A stretch of DNA of 64,000 bases from Acheta domesticus (taxonomy: Eukaryota; Arthropoda; Insecta; Orthoptera; Gryllidae). Each line of letters starts with the position of its first letter. Position 1 is the first letter of the stretch. The DNA lies in assembly GCA_031308135.1 (NCBI GenBank), contig JAHLJT010008446.1:164004384-164068383 (forward strand), given 5' to 3'. The position numbers and the translations under genes were made by a program. Below the pieces are notes generated by a model. That model ran no database searches and was not told the origin of the DNA. It saw only the letters and a program-made list of their open reading frames with translations. Positions 1 to 11,278 of this stretch are shown here, piece by piece.

Positions 1-757
1 CGGTATTTTCGTTCTACATTGAATATCTTTCGTTGAACTATAGTGGTGTGCGTTGATTTAGAAGATGCCTCGGCTAAGATTGATATTTCACTCTGAGTAT
101 CGGCTATCCGTTTCATAATTCTCTTCGTCCATGGGGGTACTGGGCTTTTTCTTCTGTTTTGCTGTCGGCCGTCGGTGTTTTTGGCTGGCCCCAGAATTAT
201 CTGAGTAACCAGATATCCAGTTGCATACACGATGTGATTGATATCAATAATATCTAGATCTTTACCTGGGGTCTGTGCCACCTCATTTAAGACAGAATTT
301 GCTGTCTCTATCACTCTCTTAGCTTTGGCATTTTCGTATATTCTCCTCAACGGTGCACGAGATTCAATTGGAAGTTGACGAACACTATCTTGCGTCGGAG
401 GAGATTGCGCATCATGTCCTTATCGTGTTATTCATTGCCAGGTGAATTTTCACCACTGACGTGTGTTTCATTGGAAAGAGATGAATCTTTAGCAGGAGCA
501 TCGCTTTCAAGTTCGACATTTTTATCATGTGGGTAGTTAGATCGAAGAACATTCTCCGTATTTCTCTGAATGTCAGTAATTTGTTCTGCTGTAAATTTTC
601 CTTTGCTGAGTATGTATCGACGCTGACTGGCTATCTTCTTTGAGTCCAGGGTGTGTCTCATATCTGGGTTCCGCTCTCTCCATCCTTTGAATACTTCTAT
701 TTCTGAGCCCCCATTTTTCGCTTTTGCATAGTAAAAGCACCACATCACCTCCTTCAA
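1..757 (-). pseudogene. Dong/R4-like ORF, N-terminal region, frameshifted
   Basis: Starts at 757 (MKEVMWCFYYAK) and reads 109 codons to a stop at 428, including KGWRERNPDMRHTLDSKK. Just beyond the stop another frame continues to the left edge with conserved-looking sequence: ENAKAKRVIETANSVLNEV, then INHIVYATGYLVTQIILGP, then PPWTKRIMKRIADTQSEI. This pattern (charged linker, IY..G, then PWWKRRI-like basic helix) is what I recall from the region before the reverse transcriptase in Dong/R4-type proteins. A stop plus a frame change near 428 mean it is not translatable as one protein. The reverse transcriptase would lie off the window. Confidence 0.6.
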
Positions 758-1453
758 TTCATCCCGTGTTCATATCTGACAATGGCTTCGAGCTACTGCC
801 GGCTCTGGGTCCCTGGGACTAACTTCCGTGGGATGGCCAGAAGTTGACAGGTGACATTTGCTCGGTTTGTGAGCAGGTATGAAACATTGGTAGAACAAGG
901 CACGTTTAGATTCATTGCATTTCTTGTTCTATCCATTTTGCTCATTGGTTTCAAGTGAATATTCGCAGGTAGCAAGTTCGAGTTCACAGATCACACTTAA
1001 CCTTTGGGTTGTTTCCTGCCATCCGTTACTGCGACCCACAGTGGCCTCGAGGCATCCCCCCGCAGGGCCCAGCAAGGGGTCCCTCCGATCGCCAGTCGGC
1101 ATTACTAAACCCTACGGGATTTTCACTGACTGCTGAAGGCAGCCTCCTTCGCTGGCTAATGCAAAGTTCGGCATGCACCTCCACTCTAATCAGTGGCCTG
1201 GTGTGTCAACCCAGTTTCTCTCCTCTACTCTCTATGGGCCGCCAGCAGGAAGTCCAAGGTTCATGAGCCTTCCCTCTCTACTTTCTTCCCACTCTCCTCA
1301 AAATGGAATACTTCTTCGTGCGACCCCTCACCTTCAACCTATTCAGCAAAGGAGGCCCTACCGGTAGCTACGCTACCACTGACATAGCTCTCAGGCTCAT
1401 GGAGGTGCTCAAGCTCCACCACCTACTGGAAGGTCGTGTACTCCCTAGGTGGA
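1..1453 (-). mobile_element. Dong/R4-like non-LTR retrotransposon, 5' part
   Basis: A minus-strand element runs off the left edge. Its 5' limit is taken as 1453 because the sequence changes there to a (GTT)n/(ATT)n tract, read as AAT/AAC on the element strand. Positions 1453 to about 760 look like a GC-richer 5' leader with only short ORFs; plus-strand ORFs in 915-1440 are antisense shadows. The coding part is at 757-1. Other copies of what I take to be the same family begin at the same kind of tract (16467, 52514, 53717), and Dong of silkworm is known to insert in TAA repeats. The assignment of this 5' part to the same family as the 52-53 kb copies is inference, because the two do not overlap. 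Confidence 0.6.
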
Positions 1454-1483
1454 GTTGTTGTTGTTGTTGTTGTTGTTATTATT
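1454..1483. repeat. (GTT)8 ATT ATT microsatellite at element boundary
   Basis: Eight GTT units then ATTATT. It separates the minus-strand Dong-like 5' end from the plus-strand LINE coding sequence. It would translate as poly-Cys but is probably target or junction sequence. Confidence 0.85.
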
Positions 1484-2880
1484 TCTCCATGGCTTCAAAC
1501 ACTTTCTTGTCAGTTGATCTGGTACTTTGCATCTCATCCCTATCTACCATTTTAGAATGGACTGTTATCGATGACTCACATGGAAATGACCATTTTCCTA
1601 CTCTGGCGTACTTCGATATTGCTTATTTAAACGTTACACACTCATCTCGCTGGCTAATCAATCGAGGTGACTGGGATACATTCAGCGAGAAAATTATAAT
1701 GCCAGACAATTGTTCAAATAACATTAATCCCTTGGTGGCCCAATTCAGCGACTTTCTTCGCGCAGACACCATTGCAATTCCGACGGCTACGTGCCGGCCC
1801 GGATGCGTCCCTGTGCTTTTGTGGAATGTTGTGCATGACCGAAAGCGGGCACTGGCGAGGTTCAAGAGGTTCCTTACCACCGCAAACCTGATTGATTTTA
1901 AAAGAAAGCAGGCCAGAGCTAGATTACTAATACGGGAAAGTAAGACCGCATCATGGAGAGCTTATATTTCTTCTCTTGCTTGTCATACCCCCTAATTTAG
2001 TATGGTGAAAGTTCCGACAGATCGGAGGAAGAGTATCTACACCATGCCAGAACTCGTGATTAATGGATATCTCATCACTTGTCCAGAAGAAGTAGTTGAG
2101 GAATTGACCTGTCACTATGAAAAAACCTCGAGTTTCTTACACTGCTTCACTGGCTCTTTGAAAACGAAGAGTAGAATGGATAAATGCAGATTGCACTTTT
2201 TAACTTGCCTGGAGGAAGATTATAACGCCCCTTTCTCCATGGATGAATTTTCCTGTGCCCTCGCCCGTTGGAAAGATTCTGCTCCAGGTCCAGACCAGTC
2301 ACACAACGAAATGTTGAGATACCTACTGGAAAAGGCACGTATTTTTTTCCTTCGTATTTTTAACAAGATTTATATGGAAAATATCTTTCCTAAGACGAAT
2401 ATTATATCTGTTCCCAAAGAAGAAAAACAGGACAAAACCGTCAACCTACCGCGTAATGTCGCTCACAAGCTTTGTTTGCAAGCTTTTAAAGCGAATGGTA
2501 GACACGCGTGTTCTCTGGCTCCTAGAACAGAGAAACCTACTTACACATATCCAATGTGGTTTCAGGAAGAACAGGTCAACCATGGACCACCTTGTCACCC
2601 TTACACACAGATCTGGAATGCTTTCGTGCTACTTCGACGCCTGGTAGCAATTTTCTTCGATATAGAGAAAGCATATTATAGTGCCTGGAGATACGACATT
2701 CTTTGCACCATCCAGTGTCGGGGTCTTAAGGGCGGCTCCCTTTTTTTTAGTAGCCTTTGTTTCGTCAAGATACTTCCGCATCATCCTTGGTGACAGAGTA
2801 TGCGCCAGTCACCGTCTAGAAAACGGGGTCCCTGAGGGATCAATTCTGAATGTCAGGGTTATTGTTATGCCGAATCCCTA
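1484..2880 (+). pseudogene. I/Jockey-group LINE ORF2, decayed, 3'-truncated
   Basis: Decayed ORF2 of an AP-endonuclease LINE. In order: the end of the endonuclease (VDLVLCISSLSTILEW and DDSHGNDHFP, around 1510-1600); a linker to 1995 (WLINRGDWDTFSEKI, ARARLLIRESKTASWRAY); a second frame from 2002 with the pre-RT region (FSMDEFSCALARWKDSAPGP, 2240-2300); then RT motifs QCGFRKNRSTMDHLVTL (2549-2600), VAIFFDIEKAYYSAW (2647-2690) and ENGVPEGSIL (2820-2850). At least three frames are needed, so it is dead. Similarity stops at about 2880, before the YADD box. The 5' side is cut at the microsatellite, consistent with insertion of the Dong-like element into this LINE. Confidence 0.8.
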
Positions 2881-4352
2881 AAATTGCTTTTTAATATAAA
2901 AGCCGTAATAGAGCAAAGCTTGGCCAATTGCTCTTTAGTCGTGAGAAGGCCTGTTGCCCGCGCTGGCCAAAGCTCCCCGATGGCAGGAGCGCTCCGGAGC
3001 TGGTCCGTCCGTGGTGGCCGGATTCCCCTCTGGGGCTGCGGCGACGTCACGCCCCGGAATCAGCCCTGCCGCCCGCCTCAGCACCGCGCGCCGTCACACG
3101 CGCGCACACATGGCATCCAATGCTTTATTTACATTGTATTATATAATTAAAAAAATATTAACATGCATGTAATTAGTAATGTACTTCAGCTTTTGGGCCA
3201 ATGACCCCTATCTCGCTCAGGCGTTTGTCCAATTTCCCAGATCCATTGTAGCAATGTTGAGATTGGCCCCTTGTTTTGCTCTGGACATAAATATAGCTTC
3301 ACTGTGCGCACAGTTTGTTAAGCTCTCCTTTGCTAGTAGTGGTAGGAGTAGATTCGGAGGTACGGGTTTCATTTTTCTTACAAATACTAGAAACTCGATT
3401 TTGTAGTTCGTTTACCAATGCAAACAATTTTTCACAACTCAGGAGCAAAAATGTCTGTTTTCAAATGCTAATAACCTATCTTTGCTGGTACTTTTATTCA
3501 TAATTGAGTTATTTAGGGGTAAAATGTGGGAATGGAATTCTAGAGATCCAGGAAACGTGCAGATTGTATTTCTCCCTCATGCGTCACAAACAGTTTTTAC
3601 TGTTGACAAAGTAAATCAAATCAAAAGGCTTGCGACCGCTATCAATATGCCTTGGTTACTCCTACTGCCTTTCTTCTCAAATTTTATCTGACAATTTTCG
3701 CTTTGTCATAGATGTTACTGTACCACTATCTACTCACGTGGAGTGTGTGGTCTTGCAGATTCAGCGATCCATTTTCCGTTTGTCATGTGAAATTTCGTCG
3801 CTTACTACTTTCTGTAAAGTATGTCGCGTGAGTTTTCATTGTCAATTCCCAAAATCCGTTTCATTCTTAATTGGTGTCGTGTATCTTAAAATTACTCATC
3901 AGTCATTTTCACTGCAGTAGTGATTGGACATTTCGATCGTGAACTCGTACACGGGTGTCCAATTACACGCTGGTTTTATTATGAAACATAAGGCTGGAAA
4001 GCTGGATGGGCTGGAAAAGCCGGAACATGTATTAAAATCAGTTGTGACGCCCGAGCCCCGCTTCGAACAGGGGAGGCCGTTTCCGGCCGCCTACGCGTGC
4101 CCGCGTTCTTAAGTGCACGCATTGAATTCATTGCTGCCTTATTTTACTTGGCGATGCTCAAGCCATAAGTCCTGCTCCTCTGCTGGACATGCAAATTTTG
4201 CTACACTCTTTGGCTATCGAACAGGGTGAGCAAGAAAGCAGACATCGAGCAGACAAAAAAGACTCGCTGAACGAAACAGGCGATTTGAATTTAGCTCTGA
4301 GACTTCTTCTAGATATGTGGATCTTTTACATGCAGTTTAGTGCGATTTTTAT
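2881..4352. other. No gene recognised; CpG-rich patch 2940-3110
   Basis: ORFs are short and show no recognisable domains. Positions 2940-3110 are GC- and CpG-rich in an AT-rich setting and begin soon after the LINE similarity ends, so they may be a separate insertion. A second small GC-rich patch lies at 4045-4110. Confidence 0.5.
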
Positions 4353-4553
4353 AGCTTTGCCCCTCAAGCCCCTATGGAATATCACACGGCATTCCGCGTC
4401 TTTGTCATTCGTGCCGGTGGATGTCCCATGATCGCCAACACGCGATCGCGATCATGCGATATCTAGCGGCAAGACTGAGAAAGACGCGAAATATGTGTCA
4501 TATTCAGACTTGTCATATTCCATCGTGAAGTCGGGCTTATAGGGGCAAAGTTA
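4353..4553. mobile_element. Foldback (hairpin) element, about 200 bp
   Basis: The left end CTTTGCCCCTCAAGCCC recurs inverted at the right end as GGGCTTATAGGGGCAAAG. The arms go on matching inward: ATGGAATATCACA against TGTCATATTCCAT, GCGTCTTTGTCA against the inverse of TGAGAAAGACGC, and GGATGTCCCATGATCGCC against its near-inverse. Arms are about 90 bp and the whole unit could fold as one hairpin. No coding capacity. Confidence 0.7.
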
Positions 4554-4739
4554 CAAAAATCCCCCTATAAGACCATAAGACAGCCGACTTTACTTCCCCT
4601 CCGAAGGAAGGTATACGAAAGTTTTTTAAAAACCCGCGGTATCGACCCGCCCACAAAGACCCACGGTATCGATCGGGTTTGTAGTCTCGTACTTGTATAT
4701 AACAGTCCGATACGCTAACTGTCATACCACCAAGCCGTG

Positions 4740-5320
4740 GCTGCGTAAGTGCGATTATTTCTAGACAATGACTGGAAGTTTTGGTTACTTGAATTATTTT
4801 CTGTGATTTTCGAAAAATTGGGTATATCAACGAAAATGATATGTACATCATTCCCTTAAACGTCCTTCGCACTATTCAACAACAAAATTTAATCAAAAAT
4901 TTGGAGCCACTTTTTAAACTTTGAATATCTCTGACGGGCTTCGTGTAAAGAACCCCCACCCTTCCAAATTAAAATATCGGTTGCAAATTCCAGGGGCCTT
5001 GATATCAGTGAAAACGATTGCGGAATATCAGTTTTGAAGAAAATCGGCTGAACGGTTTAGGCGCTAGCGTTGACCACAGACGGACGTTTTGTCGTCAATC
5101 GATTTTGTAGTATCAAGAAGCAACAAAATATGGATTTTGACTTCACCACTAAATAGAGGATATTTTTTCTAAATTTAGCAACAGATTTTATCCACTTTTT
5201 CCTTACCAGACCCCACCTATAAGAGTTTTCTGGCGAAAATTCGCCGTTGTCCGGCGTATGATTACATAACTTTCCCTTCCTATGAAGTATTTGTAAAGCG
5301 AGAAAGTACAAATATATATG
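4740..5320 (-). mobile_element. Main dispersed family (HINE-like), subfamily 2, 3'-truncated
   Basis: Shares the family landmarks in minus orientation: a degenerate terminal stem-loop at 5276-5320 (ACTTTCCC ... GAGAAAGT), then ATAACTTTCCC, the GCGAAAATTCGCC block, TTATCCACTTTTTC, the GACGGACGTTTTGTCG tract and CATGTAAAG. It matches the copies at 33215-33925 and 49693-50235 more closely than the 1.58-kb type copy. Similarity fades near 4740. Confidence 0.7.
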
Positions 5321-5459
5321 CATGGTGTGCCTATCGGTATGGAACATTAGTAATGTTCCAAGCTTTATGAAAAATAACAACACTCCTGGAATAGTTGAAC
5401 TACTGGAATGCTGAATATAATTTTTTGCGCATCTTTAGTGCGAACTGATGTCTTGTGCT

Positions 5460-7063
5460 TTAAGGGGATGTGTAGGCAAAAGTGCATACTTCTGAAAAAT
5501 ATTTTTTTTCTCCTTAACTATTCATTTAATGCTAACGAAATTTAGTATGCGTTTTGCAGGAATACAGTGGCATATTCCGTCATTTTTTAAAAAGAAAATT
5601 TGAAAAAGTGTGAAAACTGTAGAGTAATAATTTTTTAAACAAATTAAAATTTTGAATGTACTTTTTCTCAAAAACTACCTGTGTGATCAACTTGAAATTT
5701 TTAGTGAGTATTTACCAATACTGTTGAAGTAAATGCTTGGAGCCATTTTGTGTTAGGGTGAATGGTTTCGAAGAAAAAAATATATGTTTTAATTAAGTGA
5801 AAAAATTCATTCAAATTTTGTTAAACATTTTATAACTTAGCAATTATTTCATAAAAATAAATATCCTTCCATTAAAGTTAATCTCATTGATTGATTTCAA
5901 AGCACAAAAAAAATATAATGTTCCATCATTAATAGTTTCTGAGAAAAGTGCACCTTTGTTAAGAAAAATGCTATTTCCAGAAAATGAATTTTAAAAGTTA
6001 TTCAGAAATTTCTCCACCGAGAAACCTCGATATTCAAATTCTTAAGTCTCAAGCTGCTCGTCTGGTCTTCTTTTGGACTTTTCTTCATTTTCAATGCAAA
6101 CTGGGACGTTGTTTACAGTACTATCAGGGGTAACTATTCGATGGTCATCGTTAGTTTTAAAATGTTGAACAGGAAGATGCCAGGAGAAGGGCCTAGCTTT
6201 TTTTATCACATTAATCCTCCCTAAATGTCTATCATTAAATGTCAGAGCGGCATCAAAAGCAGCTACTCTTACTATTTAAATGATGCAAATTTGATTTTGG
6301 ATATCTTATCAATATTAGTTTATTGAAGCTTTCATTGTTGTTTTGAGTCTTACCATGGCAACACTTTTTGAGAAGTATCTTATCAGTAAGTGCCCTGAAG
6401 ACTGGCTTGAAAACATTCATATTGCTAGTGGAATATTGTATTAATGATCGTAATTCTTACGTGAAACCTTCAGTTTATTTTTATTTTTACGCCAACTCTA
6501 GCAATACAACCAGTGCACTGGTTTCTCATTGATGGATATGGTATGAAAATATGATGCTGCTCACTTCATTTCTTCAACATCTGATAAATTATTTCTTCTG
6601 TTGCAAAATTAAAAGCACTATTCTTCACTTCCGTGAAAACACGCGGTGTTAGTCACGCGCTTATTGGTCACCAGCGAAAGAAATGAAGCGACAGGAAATA
6701 TCGACAAGAAAATCACATATCGCACTCCAGAAAAGCCAAAATTACGTAAAAATCATTCAAATCCTGCCACAACTATAAACAGAAGCCTGCTAAAACTATC
6801 CATTTGCAATTGCCTGACGGAAAAAAGCCATATCAGCGTCCTCTGAAGAAAACGCCTGCAAGAAGCCGATAGAAAATGTTGGGACCCACAAAGGGGGCGT
6901 GGCAACTCCGCACGGTGGCGCGATCTTTTAAATTTTAAAGGTACTTCCTGGTGTCAGGAAAAGGTGAAAATTTGGGAAAATACTCCCAAGATTCCAAACT
7001 AATTTATTATAATAAAAAGAGAAAATCGAGTTTTTGGTCGATTTCCCCTACACATCCCCTTAA
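5460..7063 (-). mobile_element. TTAA-flanked DNA transposon, about 1.6 kb
   Basis: TTAA at 5460-5463 and at 7060-7063 bracket the inverted terminal repeat GGGGATGTGTAGG (5464-5476) and CCTACACATCCCC (7047-7059), a perfect 13 bp, 18 if the flanking bases are counted. The interior carries a decayed transposase on the minus strand. TTAA duplications are known for Kolobok, piggyBac and a few other superfamilies. GGGG ends and the protein motifs fit a Kolobok/Mutator-like-domain element better than piggyBac, whose ends begin CCC. Confidence 0.75.
6019..6445 (-). pseudogene. Decayed transposase, Mutator-like/Kolobok type
   Basis: On the minus strand from about 6420 to 6310 one frame reads VFKPVFRALTDKILLKKC then HGKTQNNNESFNKLI. 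This is the C-HG-TQN-NESFN signature I recall from transposases with the Mutator-like domain, including Kolobok. Below 6280 the sequence continues with RVAAFDAALTFNDRHLGRI and a charged tail to a stop near 6040. The reading frame breaks between the two blocks near 6290-6310, and the N-terminal half is not recognisable, so the element is not autonomous as it stands. Confidence 0.6.
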
Positions 7064-8399
7064 ATAGCTCTAAACGAAAAATAAAAGTCCACTGAAGGTT
7101 ATCCTTAATATTACGACACATACCAACAACATTTGTTGGCTAAAATATGAGTTCATTACAATAGTGAGTTAATTCATAATTTTTGGAACTTTGAACTCCA
7201 ATTATTCTCCAATGCACTGGTCGGTCTGCGACTCCTCAATAAGAAAGCGGCGAAAGCATGAGGTCTAATTGTGCGCCCAGACGTAATAAGTACTCAGTAT
7301 TTTAATGAACGAATATTGTAGTTGCAAAACACTCATACAATGACGCTAGTAAGAGTCACGATCTTAAGGAAAGAGTCTCCAGGGAACTGGAAATGCTGGA
7401 TTAGTAGCTTGAAATTGCATCAAGATCTAATATTTCTCCAGTACGGCTCGTTATACTCATATACTATACTTACTCATTCCCACTCGTTATACTGTAATTA
7501 CGCATTCTTGCATTTGCGTCACTACACTATATTACTTTTATCACTTTCACCTCCAGCTTGAATTTTCACCGTGTCTAACGTCTCATTACATTTTAATTGG
7601 CATTTATTTATAATTTGCTATCTTATTCCTATGTGTCTTAATTGATGTATTAGGTCTCTGTTTTATATTTTCCCTTGGAGACTTTCATTTTCCTTACAAT
7701 TTTTTTTATATTTCATACATTCAATTCTATCATTTGATTTCTTGTAACACTTATCATTTTTCTCTTCATCTATCGTCACCTTTTCCCAATTACTACTATA
7801 TTTCAGCCTACGGTTCCATACTTAAATTCTCTGAATTAATTAACTTTAAAAAATACTTTCCTCAGTCTCCCTCTCCTTTGGTTTTTGTTGGACCAGATGT
7901 TAATAGTGTCCGTGCGCTCCCCCTACTCATCACACATTTAACACATTGAACTAAATACTACCCTGAATATCATGATAAACAAACAAATACACATTACACA
8001 TAAATACGATCCCGGATTAATATTTTCCCTAACTTGTGAAGTGGCTCTAACAAAATGTACAGAAAAACGTAGGAAACGATTTATCACCCGGTGAATACAT
8101 CAGTATAGCTCTACCCCATGTTTTGTACCCGAATTTGTACACTTTCTTTGACAGTTGTTTCTAATTTCTTCCTTTAGCCACTTCTTCCAACCTTCTTTTT
8201 TTTCTCACCTTTAGTACTCGTCTCGTCATTATTTGCTTCTTTCTCTGACACTTCCTGGATCTAGATTGTCCATGACATTTCTTCATGTACATCTTCAACT
8301 TCTTTGTCAGCATTTTTTCAACATCACAACGTTTTTGGTTTTTTACTCTTTCATGCCTGCTGCAAGTCATTACAGTCTTCCAATTCTTTTTCCATTTCT

Positions 8400-8640
8400 C
8401 CGTACTAGAGCCGGACGAAAACGCCCTCAGTTCCGTTCGTTGTCGGCGGCGATACCAGGCGCGCCGATACTACTGTGTCCGAGAATGCCAGTTCCGGAAC
8501 TACCGTTATCGAGAATGAACGATACCGAAACTTGGCCTGTTATCGGTGTGCGCCGACTGCGTCGAATAAATGCTGGAGGCGTCACCGGCGCTCTGGCCAC
8601 CGGTTAGTGTAGCTCAAAATCGAGGCAGTCTGGCGGTATG
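8400..8640. other. CpG-rich patch
   Basis: Abrupt rise in GC and CpG, with repeated GATACCG/CCGGAAC-type words (CCAGTTCCGGAACTACCG is partly self-complementary). Open in one frame for about 120 codons, but composition drives this and no domain is visible. Could be an LTR/promoter fragment or a diverged GC-rich repeat. Confidence 0.4.
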
Positions 8641-9263
8641 TCTTGTTGAATAAGGCAAAATATTTTTGCGTTTGTGCGAGATGTGTACGTTGACCAATGC
8701 ACAAGCAATCTAGCGGCATCTGTAATTTTTGTAGATAGCCCTAGGTTTTTGACATGTATATAATAAAAATAATGAAAAATAACAATTATGACGATTATTT
8801 ATTTTCGCCCATTTTCACGTAACTATATTTTAGGCATATTTAACTCTCTAAGCTTTTTTCTTGAAATGTATTTCTATTTCCATCTAGTTTGGTTAAAAAT
8901 GTATATTTAAATTATTTCTACTTTCGCTAATCCCGGCCTTTTGGCGCCGAACCTCTATTTTTTATCTAGATCTAGACGGAGGATGTCATTTTTTTTTAAA
9001 TTTGACATTCTCTATCTTTAGATACCACAAGCTCGCTTTCTTCTTAATTCTTTACACAAAGAAAAGAAGCGGAGTATCGCAGGTGACGGATGGGTCATGG
9101 GTGATCGCTGGGCTCAGATTCGCAATGCAAACATTACTCGAGTCTCAGGGGACAAGTCGATAACTCCGACTTCCGACGTTGATATCTCACCGTCCTAGAT
9201 GTTCTTCCAGGAAAGGTTCTGTTAATTGAAAGTATTACGCGTCTAGGTCTCTTTCGTACGCCA

Positions 9264-9359
9264 ATGATAGAATTTAAAATCAATTAAAACATTTATTTTT
9301 ATCATTTCTAGGTGATAGAATTAAAATCAATCAAAACATTTATTTTTATCATTTCTAAG
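9264..9359. repeat. Tandem pair of a 47-49 bp unit
   Basis: Two adjacent copies of a unit that starts TGATAGAATT and ends TTTTTATCATTTCTA, differing at three or four positions. Confidence 0.85.
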
Positions 9360-10229
9360 CTTATACTAAATTACAGCATTTTTCTGTGGCTCAAAAATAT
9401 TATACATTTATTAATTGTCCCTCATTTTTTATGGTGTATAAACGTAGTATATTATAATTAATTATGTATTTTCGAACTTCTGAAAACTCTACCCGTGTGT
9501 GGCTGTACGGCATGGAGTTGAATAGGCTGATTTGCAGTGGGCAGCGTTGTTTGGCCGCCAATTGTTTCACCCGATTCAGAGGCCATGGCGGCTTACAACA
9601 ACTGTTACGTAATAAATTCTGCCCAGTGACGAAAGGACGTTTTCACGCAGGGAAGAACAGTTACCATGTCAATTTTGTTTCGCGTATGCGTTTTTTATTA
9701 TGTAATGATGAAAGTAATACCAAATGTTAATTGTGTTTAATAAATATGCCTTACATTCGAATTTGTAAGAAACTTATATGACATAACAATAGGTATGAAA
9801 TTCATTATTTTTCCCTTGACACATATTTTTGTGCTTTCATAAGTAACTCTGGAATGTAAACTTTTATCATTATTTTCTTTGCTTACTTGAAAATAAACTG
9901 CAGGTCAATTTACATGATTAGAGTTTTCAATTAATAACCTTGATTTCAATATTGTTTAATAATTCACAATGTAAAAACAATTTATGATAGTTATTTTAGT
10001 TTTTATTTTTATTCTATTTTATTAATATTGCTAAAAAGTTGATTTTTAAATTACAATTTGAACACTTTTTTTGCTTTTAATTATTTAAAAAATTGTATTA
10101 TTTTCTCTCTAAAATTATTTGCAATGAATCGAGTGATTGTTACTTTTCAGCCAACTAATAAATAAATTGACATTCTATTTTACTGCGATTATAAGTAATC
10201 AATTACAATTAAATGACAAAGTTCTGCCA

Positions 10230-10520
10230 TCACAATACGTGGCGACCGTAGTTCCGTCGAGCTGCCGAGCCACCGAACCTCCGCCGAGCGCCCGGTGGCC
10301 GCCGCTTCTGCCAAGACTGCGGATACCGGACGATATTGACGAGAACAGCCGAGAATGGAGCGGTTCCGATAGTTTCGATTCTTGAGAGAGACCTACGTGT
10401 AGATTTCAACAGGCAGATAAGGAGCGCGCGCTCGACCTTCGAGGCTCCGAGACTGCGAAAGCAAAAATACCGAGACCTATCGATAATAGAATGCGTTTTA
10501 CCCGGCTCAAACTCCGTAGT
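10230..10520. other. CpG-rich patch
   Basis: GC- and CpG-rich island in AT-rich surroundings, with CCGCCGAGCGCCCGG-like runs. No recognisable protein or RNA. Not obviously homologous to the 8400-8640 patch by eye. Confidence 0.4.
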
Positions 10521-10785
10521 ATCTTGCGCAACATTTGGGATAATGACTGCAAATACTTGATACCTTCCGGATTATCTAACACATGAAACTTAATCGCAAC
10601 TTCCCACTAATCGCCATTAACATCCAATTATCGTTCGTTTGTTTTCATTCTCGACCGGTGTTGAAACATCACTGGTTCTTTCTCCTCCTTGTCAATCATT
10701 TGCTTTTCTCCAAAATCATTTCTTCTGTAGGATCTGCTACTTCACTCATTTCTTCCGCATCTTTAATGTCTCATTCTTTCTTCTT

Positions 10786-11177
10786 TCAGATAGTCTTCAT
10801 TCGAGTTGCACGATTTCTCACTTCGTTCATCTTCTGTTCTTCTCCAGCCTTTATCTTTTGTACGTCTTTTCTTGATGGTTTTCTGATCTTTATTTTCTTA
10901 TTTATGGTTTTCCTGTCTGGCAGTGCTAATTCTTTCTTGATTTTGGTCTTCGAACTTGCTCCGCGTTTCACGTATGTGATCTTTCGCAGAATTCCCCTTT
11001 CCCATTCATCATGTGCATTCCTACTGCAATCTTGTTTTTGTTATACGTCGATTTTTCATCTAGCATCGCCTCTTCTTTCACCAATTTTTCTCCATTTCGC
11101 TCTCTTTCTTCTTTTCCGTTTGTCTTCGTTGCTGCTCCTCCACCTTCTTTCTCCTCTCTGTTTCTTCTTTGATTCAC
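10786..11177 (-). other. Lys/Glu-rich antisense reading frames, doubtful coding
   Basis: Two overlapping minus-strand frames (11177-10968 and 10971-10786) are very rich in Lys, Arg and Glu, which simply reflects the pyrimidine-rich plus strand. A similar frame lies at 8370-8161. They could be a remnant of a basic coiled-coil protein, but I see no domain and no start context that favours translation. Confidence 0.2.
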
Positions 11178-11278
11178 GATATTTCGATCCCTCGGTCATT
11201 TTATTACTCTTAAATTCTTCAAATTCTTTATCCATATTCAGGATTCTCGTGTTTTATATTATCCTTTTCTTTCCTATT

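Larger units (their letters stand above)
7064..11278. other. No gene recognised; T/C-rich and CpG-rich patches
   Basis: No coding domain found on either strand. Long pyrimidine-rich stretches occur at 7560-8400 and 10600-11280. CpG-rich patches lie at 8400-8640 and 10230-10520. 8640-10230 is plain AT-rich sequence apart from the 49-bp tandem pair at 9264. Confidence 0.5.

Noticed and set aside
915..1440. Overlapping plus-strand frames rich in Pro, Ser and Arg
   Set aside because: They lie antisense to the leader of the minus-strand Dong-like element, overlap each other in three frames and show no domain.
1440..1490. Poly-Cys stretch in a 230-codon frame
   Set aside because: It is the translation of a (GTT)8 microsatellite at an element junction, not a cysteine-rich protein.
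4537..5383. Two minus-strand frames of about 110 codons as host genes
   Set aside because: They fall in repeat sequence that recurs at 33215 and 49693 with frames not conserved.
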